Source: Bacillota bacterium | GTDB taxonomy: Bacteria > Bacillota > UBA5301 > JASBVW01 | Direction: 5' to 3' | Assembly (NCBI GenBank): GCA_029961005.1 | Contig: JASBVW010000061.1 | Coordinates: forward strand, 1-7,427 | Length of the DNA stretch: 7,427 nt | In this document: positions 6,224-7,427 of the stretch, piece after piece | Position numbering within the stretch: position 1 is the first letter of the stretch | Layout of the letters: each line of letters begins with the position of its first letter | Made by a program: the position numbers and the translations under genes | Notes under the pieces: generated by a model | Seen by the model: only the letters and a program-made list of their open reading frames with translations | What the model was told of the DNA's origin: nothing | Database searches by the model: none

Positions 6224-7066
6224 TCACGGAGCTGCGGCCAGACCGGAATCTACAATCACGAAGACCTTCTCCAGGTTGCTGAAGCGGACGGCCGGGCGGA
6301 CCAACCCCACCTTGGAAAGGCCGTACTTCCCCTCTTGGAGGGAGACAACCGTACCGATCTGGAGGCCCTTGGGGAAGAGAGGGGTCAACCCGGCCGTCAG
6401 GAGGAGATCACCCTCCTTCAGCTCCACACCCGGCGAAAGTGGCCTGGCCACCAGAAAACCGGAGACGTCAGGGCGCCCTTCCACCAGCACGAAGTCGCCC
6501 GTGCGTTCCACCTGCCCCCCGATGGCGCTGCGAGAATCCAGGATCAAAAGGACTGTCGCCCAGTGAGGGCCCGTGTGGCGTACCTGCCCCACCAGCCCCT
6601 CCTCCGTGATCACCGGCTGGCGGGGTTTTATGCCGTCCCGCTCCCCTTTGTTGATGGTTAAAAGGCTAAACCAATTGGAAGGATCCCGGGCGATGACCTG
6701 GGCCGCCACCGTCTTCCAGGGGGCTTGCTCCTGAAAAGCCAGCATGCGGCGCCACTGCTCATTCTCCCGCCTGAACTGCTCTAAAAGGAGGTTTTCGGCC
6801 CGCAGGCGCGCGTTCTCCCGGCGCAGGCGCGCATTCTCCTGGCGCAGGGAGGAAAGCTCGACCACTCCCCGCCAGGTATCCACAACCCCTTCCACCACCT
6901 GGGTCAAGGCGTACTGAAAAGGCGCCAGCGCGGTTTGAATTGCCCGCCCCACTGGATTGGGACGTGCGCCTTCGCGCGTCACAAAGATGACGCTGATCGC
7001 CGTCAGAAAGATCAGGATAGCAATGACCGTGCCCTTGCGTGGGCCCAACGCGTCGGACAACGGCAT
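6224..7066 (-). CDS. mreC: MreC, rod shape-determining protein
   Basis: MreC is a bitopic membrane protein whose extracytoplasmic part scaffolds the elongation machinery and activates PBP2. The 280 residues comprise a short cytoplasmic start, one membrane helix (about 12-29), a coiled coil (about 68-107) rich in the heptad R-x-E-N-A-R-L, and a beta-rich MreC domain to the C-terminus. That domain includes VIARDPSNWFSLLTINKG near 124-141, GLVGQV near 157-162 and LLTAGLTPLFPKGLQIGTV near 222-240. Length is close to B. subtilis MreC. The start is uncertain: GGGGGAGG directly abuts the ATG at 7066 with no spacer, while a TTG two codons in (7060-7058) has the ideal 6-nt spacing and would remove only two residues. 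The gene lies 16 nt after mreB. Confidence 0.95.
   Translation of the reverse strand: MPLSDALGPRKGTVIAILIFLTAISVIFVTREGARPNPVGRAIQTALAPFQYALTQVVEGVVDTWRGVVELSSLRQENARLRRENARLRAENLLLEQFRRENEQWRRMLAFQEQAPWKTVAAQVIARDPSNWFSLLTINKGERDGIKPRQPVITEEGLVGQVRHTGPHWATVLLILDSRSAIGGQVERTGDFVLVEGRPDVSGFLVARPLSPGVELKEGDLLLTAGLTPLFPKGLQIGTVVSLQEGKYGLSKVGLVRPAVRFSNLEKVFVIVDSGLAAAP
6801..6842. repeat. Two tandem 21-bp units encoding MreC coiled-coil heptads
   Basis: Units 6801-6821 and 6822-6842 both start CGCAGGCGCGC and match at 19 of 21 positions. The beginning of a third copy (CGCAGG) follows at 6843. Each unit encodes one 7-residue coiled-coil repeat with E-N-A-R-L, so both protein constraint and DNA duplication can explain it. 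Confidence 0.8.
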
Positions 7067-7074
7067 CCTCCCCC
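7067..7074 (-). promoter_or_regulatory. Ribosome binding site with unusual spacing before mreC
   Basis: GGGGGAGG on the minus strand touches the ATG at 7066 but is 6 nt before an in-frame TTG at 7060. No other strong site precedes the ATG, so it argues for the TTG start. Confidence 0.5.
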
Positions 7075-7082
7075 ACTTATCT

Positions 7083-7427
7083 TCAGCCCAACTTCTTGCT
7101 GGTGATGAGCACCCTCTTCATGGTCTCGTACTCTTCCAGAGCCAGCCCCGTACCCCTGGCTACGCAGCTCAAAGGATCGTCCGCGATGTGAACGGGCATT
7201 CCCGTCTCTTCGCTCAAGAGCCTGTCGATCCCGCGCAAGAGCGCACCTCCACCGGCCAGGACAATCCCCTTGTCCATCACGTCAGCCGCCAGCTCGGGCG
7301 GAGTCCGCTCCAAAGTCAGGCGCACGGCCTCCACCACCCCGCTCACCGGATCCTTGAGGGCTTCCCGCACCTCCCGCCCCGTGATCCGGACCGTCTTGGG
7401 CAAGCCGGTGACCAGGTCGCGCCCCCG
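7083..7427 (-). CDS. mreB: MreB, actin-like cell-shape protein, partial: N-terminal part beyond the right edge
   Basis: MreB forms membrane-associated filaments that orient side-wall synthesis. Only the last 114 residues are present. The frame is open to the edge, and the fragment opens with RGRDLVTGLPKT, well inside the protein. The fragment carries the actin-fold nucleotide-binding loop IVLAGGGALLRGIDRLL and the C-terminal MreB signature HIADDPLSCVARGTGLAL, followed by the short tail of the family. The TTG at 7403 is an internal Leu codon, not a start. It is the first of the genes visible in the transcription unit. Mbl and MreBH paralogues have very similar C-termini; the adjoining mreC and mreD make MreB the best name. 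Confidence 0.94.
   Translation of the reverse strand, partial: RGRDLVTGLPKTVRITGREVREALKDPVSGVVEAVRLTLERTPPELAADVMDKGIVLAGGGALLRGIDRLLSEETGMPVHIADDPLSCVARGTGLALEEYETMKRVLITSKKLG

Overview
The window is a compact, single-direction (minus strand) cell-shape, division-site and sporulation locus from a high-GC, probably spore-forming member of the Bacillota. Three things point there: the gene content mreB-mreC-mreD-mrdA-minC-minD-minE-rodA-spoIVFB, strong GGAGG-type ribosome binding sites before almost every gene, and TTG/GTG start codons. The combined mre/min layout that includes MinE resembles Moorella/Desulfotomaculum-type Clostridia. That placement is recalled from general knowledge and not tested here.

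In transcription order (high to low coordinates) there is first the 3' end of mreB (cut by the right edge), then mreC, mreD and mrdA (PBP2). These sit 16 nt and 22 nt apart, and mreD and mrdA overlap by one base (TAATG). This is the elongation module: the MreB filament, its membrane partners MreC and MreD, and the class B transpeptidase. A 127-nt spacer follows, holding a long inverted repeat that starts inside the mrdA C-terminus. Then come minC, minD and minE, 16-18 nt apart, a complete oscillator-type Min system. After 31 nt comes rodA, the SEDS glycosyltransferase that normally works with the PBP2 encoded on the other side of the min genes. After a 95-nt spacer comes the 5' part of a spoIVFB-type intramembrane M50 protease, cut by the left edge.

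The logic of the locus is side-wall growth (MreBCD, PBP2, RodA) plus division-site placement (MinCDE), with a sporulation protease at the end. No spoIVFA-like gene lies between rodA and spoIVFB. I see no mobile elements, RNA genes, CRISPR or unknown defence-like system. The long plus-strand open frames are antisense shadows of these genes. The points worth a second look are small: the hairpin between the elongation and min modules, the Pro/Ala/Ser-rich tail of PBP2, the heptad DNA repeat and ambiguous start of mreC, the separation of rodA from mrdA, and the absence of spoIVFA.
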